DNA of 21,573 nt from Gonium pectorale (Eukaryota; Chlorophyta; Chlorophyceae; Chlamydomonadales; Volvocaceae). The position numbers and the translations under genes are program-made. This document shows, in pieces, positions 19,301 to 21,573 of the stretch (position 1 is its first letter; every line of letters starts with the position of its first letter). The stretch is from NCBI GenBank assembly GCA_001584585.1, contig LSYV01000040.1, forward strand, positions 950,684 through 972,256. The letters are read 5' to 3'. Under the pieces are notes generated by a model. The model did no database searches. It worked only from the letters and a program-made list of their open reading frames with translations, and was not told the DNA's origin.

Positions 19301-21573
19301 GGCGGCTGCCCCGAGGGGGCGGAGGCGCTGGCAGCCGCGGGGCTGCACCGGCTGCAGGTGCCGACAGCGGCCGTGGCCGTGGAAGTGGGGCCGTTGGGGG
19401 TGGGGCCGTGTCCATGGGGGCGGGTGTTGGGGGCCAGCCTCGGTTGCGTGTGGGCTCTGGCGGAACAGTGCGGGGGGATGGGTTGTTAAATGGGAGTGGA
19501 AAGGAACATGGGAAGTTTGAGGATTGTGGATGGGGTGTCATGGTGTGTATTGCGAGTTCAAGGAGGGGAGGCGGACTGTGCCGCGCTCCTTCACCTGTTG
19601 CGTGGTCCCCGCTCCCCTGACCCCTGGGCCGGCTGCGGTGGCCAGGGCTGCGGTGGCTGCGACGGCTGCGGCCCGGCCCAGGCTGGAGCGGGAGCGGGCA
19701 CGCTGCGCCGGACCTCCAGCAGACACACAAGCAGCACGCCGCCCCGCCCCGCGTACTCCCTCCCACGTCGTCTCGTGCACCTGCCCCTCCGATGTAGCGT
19801 CTCGTGTCGTCGTGTGTCCCCCCCTCCCTCCCTCCCTCTTGGCCCACGCTCCTACCTCGAGTCGGCCCCCGCCACGGCTGGGGCCCCGCGGCGACGCCGC
19901 CGAAGCGCCGCCGTCTGTGCCCGCCGTCCGCCGCTCCTCTTTGGCTCCGTACCTCGACCTGCGCACCTACACACACGCACTTCCACTTTCACACCCACAC
20001 CCACACCCACACCCACACCCACACCCACACCCACACCCGCACCCGCACCCGCACGCAGCGTCTGTAACAAGGACGCGTCAATCACAGCGTCCGATTCATT
20101 AACCGAAGCTTGCAACGCGTTCATGGATTCATGTACGGCATGCATTTCCACCCCGCCGCCAGGATCTGGATCTCTCGGGCAGCGGCGCCGTCGACGCCAG
20201 CATGCCCTACCTCCGCCACCTGACGGCGCTAACGTCCCTCAACCTGTCGGGCAACCCCGACCTGACAATGGCACCCCCGTCACAACCGCCGTCACAACCA
20301 CCCCAACCGCCCCAACCACCGCTGCCGGAAGCAATGGCGGCGGCGGCGGAGGTCAACCCATGGGCCCCCGACGCCGCCGCTGCTGGCGCCGGCGGGGCGC
20401 CTGGCGCGCCGCCGTCGCCGCCGTTGCCGCCGCCGCCGCTTTGGCCCTGCCTCCGGCGGCTCAACCTCCTCGGCACGAGGGTGACGGAAGCTGGGCTGCG
20501 GTCGTTGCTGCTGCCGCCACCGCCGCCGCTGCGGGAGCGGGGGCGGGGCCCGGTAGCCGTGGACCATGCCTGGACGGCGGAGGCCGAGGCAGCAGCGGCT
20601 GCGCGGGGGAGGCGGGGGAGCAGCGGCGGAGCCGAGCCCGGCAGCGACGGGGAGGGGCATGACCCGGCCGAGGAGGAGAAGGAGGAGGAGCGGGCCGCGT
20701 GGCTGCGGCCGGTGGCGGTGCTGGAGCAGCTCAAAATGGGCGGCCCAGGCTGCGGCGACGGCGCCGCGGCCGTGCTGGCGGCGGCGGCGGCGGCTGGCGG
20801 CCTGCGGCTGCTGCACAGTTTGCTGATCCGGGTGAGGAGTGAGGGGCGAGGGGCGGGGGGCTGGGGTGGGGGCGGGGGCTGGCGTGGCGGGCGGATCACA
20901 AGGCAAGTCGGGGGGGGGCGGGGCGCAAGCAGGGAGAGGTGGGTGTGGGCGAATGGCCCACCTGAGTCGATGTATGTGCTTGCTGTCGTGCGGCTGTGTG
21001 GCTGTTGATTATTGCCGGCCAGCCCTATACTACTTTTCCCCCTGGGAGCAAGCTAAACAAGCTATTACGGTACGTGGCGACCGGCTGTCCCCGATGCTGG
21101 TATTGGGCTGCCCATCCCCAAGTCGCCCCGACCGCGACCTCCCGAGCCACCCCACCCAGAAACCGCTACCCAGAAACCAGAACCCTCGCGGTACGCTAGC
21201 CCACGCGACATATACAGCTAGCCACTGAACATCCGTGATTCGCACCGCACCGACACCATCCCCCCGCCACGCCCGCCGCCCCGCCACACACCAACACCCC
21301 GCCCTGTCCGCCAGGACGCCCCCCTCACCTGCCACGGCGCGCGGCAGCTGGCGGCCTCGCTGCCCGCCCTGCGGCGGCTCGAGCTGCAGGGCTGCTGGCT
21401 CATGGCCGCAGGGGACGCGGACGTCCTGGCGGCGGCGGCGGCGGCGGCGCGGGGCCGCACGGTGACGGTGGCGGTGAATGGCAAAGGCGCGGCCGCGGCT
21501 GCTGCCGGTGCGACAGCGGCGGCCGCCGCGGCGGCGCCGGCCAGCCCACCAGCGGCGCCGGCGGCGCTGGTTC
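13343..21573 (+). CDS. Plant-type leucine-rich-repeat protein, eleven exons seen, 3' end outside window
   Basis: Exons: 13343..13378, 13541..13588, 13955..14349, 15379..15641, 16143..16222, 16365..16616, 17458..17600, 18241..18514, 19259..19357, 20163..20831, 21315..21573 (continues). This gives 839 codons with every junction in phase; the donor of intron 1 is GC and the others GT. N-terminal MAVASLLDICIQ plus RLPEEAANELLSLLI, then LELFRHSVTRAALRG, recalls the plant cytosolic LRR family typified by Arabidopsis At1g15740 (from memory). From about residue 160, some sixteen RNI/CC-type LRR units follow, for example LRELSLTGCTKLTAAALQPL, LESLELRGCVRLGDEAAALL, LRSLDISG, LQVLDLRHCRL, LTCLDLSH, LTSLNLSGN, LRRLNLLGTRVTEAGLRSL and LRRLELQGCWL. 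Poly-Gln (about codons 50-75), Ala, Pro and Gly/Glu inserts interrupt the repeats. There is no signal peptide or membrane segment, so it is probably a cytosolic or nuclear adaptor binding proteins. The exon at 19259 is joined directly to 18514 because the candidate exon 18643-18755 breaks phase. Confidence 0.83.
13379..13540 (+). other. LRR gene intron 1, GC-AG type, in frame and without stops
   Basis: The donor is CAG|GCAAGC, the typical strong form of a GC donor, and the acceptor is a CCCACT-repeat pyrimidine tract ending CCCAG. The length is 162 bp, a multiple of three, with no stop in the coding frame. Retention would insert 54 residues, including a Ser/His repeat. Splicing gives SLLDICIQ joined to AVACSNHW, which fits the family better. 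Confidence 0.6.
13505..13539 (+). repeat. CCCACT hexanucleotide repeat in intron 1
   Basis: About five and a half head-to-tail copies of a TCCCAC/CCCACT unit form the polypyrimidine tract before the acceptor of intron 1. If retained it would encode alternating Ser-His. Confidence 0.85.
16106..16131 (+). repeat. CAC trinucleotide repeat in LRR gene intron 4
   Basis: About eight ACC/CAC units lie just before the acceptor at 16142, in the position of the polypyrimidine tract. Intronic. Confidence 0.85.
16619..16788 (+). repeat. 109-bp tandem duplication inside LRR gene intron 6
   Basis: The block starting GATATGGTGTG at 16619 recurs at 16728 with few differences: ACGTCATGCGAATG, then GTGCTTGT, then GACAGGCTGCAA, in both. 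The first copy also has a short internal GACAGGCTGCA duplication and is followed by GAGCAGTC repeats. This is a local, fairly recent duplication in non-coding sequence. Confidence 0.8.
17641..17773 (+). repeat. 18-bp minisatellite, seven copies, in LRR gene intron 7
   Basis: The unit GAGGGGGCCTGGAGGGGC is repeated seven times with almost no variation; CCTGG recurs at exactly 18-base spacing. The length is a multiple of three, so all frames stay open through it, but it lies between the donor at 17601 and the acceptor at 18240. The G-runs of four and five on the + strand could form quadruplexes in DNA or pre-mRNA. Confidence 0.9.
18881..18976. repeat. Foldback (inverted) repeat in LRR gene intron 8
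   Basis: The left arm (18881-18910) contains TACGGCGGTG, ATGGTGG and CAGTGCGG. The right arm (18948-18976) contains CCGCACTG, CCACCAT and CACCGCCGTA, in mirror order, leaving a loop of about 37 bases. Outside it, TGCAC/GTGCA-type similarity continues weakly and a triple GTACGAC repeat follows the right arm. The long imperfect stem suggests a small MITE-like or foldback element, or a structured intronic RNA. No coding capacity. Confidence 0.65.
19990..20055 (+). repeat. CACACC hexanucleotide repeat in LRR gene intron 9
   Basis: About eight CACACC units pass into three CACCCG units. Frames through it give His-Pro or Thr-His runs that look like ORFs but are intronic, since the exon after it opens at 20163 behind CCGCCGCCAG. 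A TGTAA at 20063-20067 follows directly. Confidence 0.85.

Noticed and set aside
18822..19976. - strand frame of 384 codons
   Set aside because: It covers intron 8, exon 9 and intron 9 of the LRR gene in antisense. The LRR exon on the + strand explains the coding signal.
1..21573. tRNA or rRNA genes
   Set aside because: I looked for TTCGA-type T-arms with matching acceptor stems and for conserved rRNA stretches and saw none.

Overview
The window is nuclear DNA from a GC-rich eukaryote. Its genes are broken by spliceosomal introns of roughly 100 to 1000 bp with GT (once GC) donors and pyrimidine-rich acceptors. Long spurious ORFs occur in all six frames because the base composition is extreme. 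The best fit is a GC-rich green alga (Chlorophyta): a leucine-rich-repeat gene matches a plant-type LRR family, a TGTAA motif (the usual algal poly(A) signal) follows one short gene, and alanine, glycine, proline and glutamine tracts interrupt the proteins. The lineage is an inference; nothing here fixes genus or species.

Layout: (1) 1-226, + strand, the 3' end of a gene that begins outside the window. (2) 227-1782, no supported gene. (3) 1783-2578, +, a two-exon gene for a 105-residue ubiquitin-like protein without the terminal Gly-Gly. (4) 2579-5226, intergenic, with a 16-bp minisatellite and a possible non-contiguous first exon of the next gene. (5) 5227-7638, +, a two-exon gene for an RRM RNA-binding protein that carries an unrecognised domain twice. 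(6) 7639-12294, a 4.7 kb gap between convergent genes, with short repeats and no supported gene. (7) 12295-13002, -, a single-exon gene for a coiled-coil protein resembling the proteasome-assembly chaperone Tma17/Adc17. (8) 13003-13342, a divergent promoter region with a TATA box on the LRR side. (9) 13343 to the end, +, an eleven-exon LRR gene that runs out of the window (839 codons seen, no stop).

The genes show no shared pathway, as is normal for a eukaryotic chromosome. Proteostasis-type functions (ubiquitin-like fold, proteasome-assembly-like helix pair, LRR protein of a plant-type group) lie close together, but this may be chance. The most unusual material is in the LRR gene's introns. 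Two introns contain a second copy of their own exon/donor junction, as expected if intronic sequence was inserted with a target-site duplication. Several introns share the junction CTGCAG|GTG, the first intron is an in-frame GC-AG intron that can be read through, and one intron holds a long foldback repeat.
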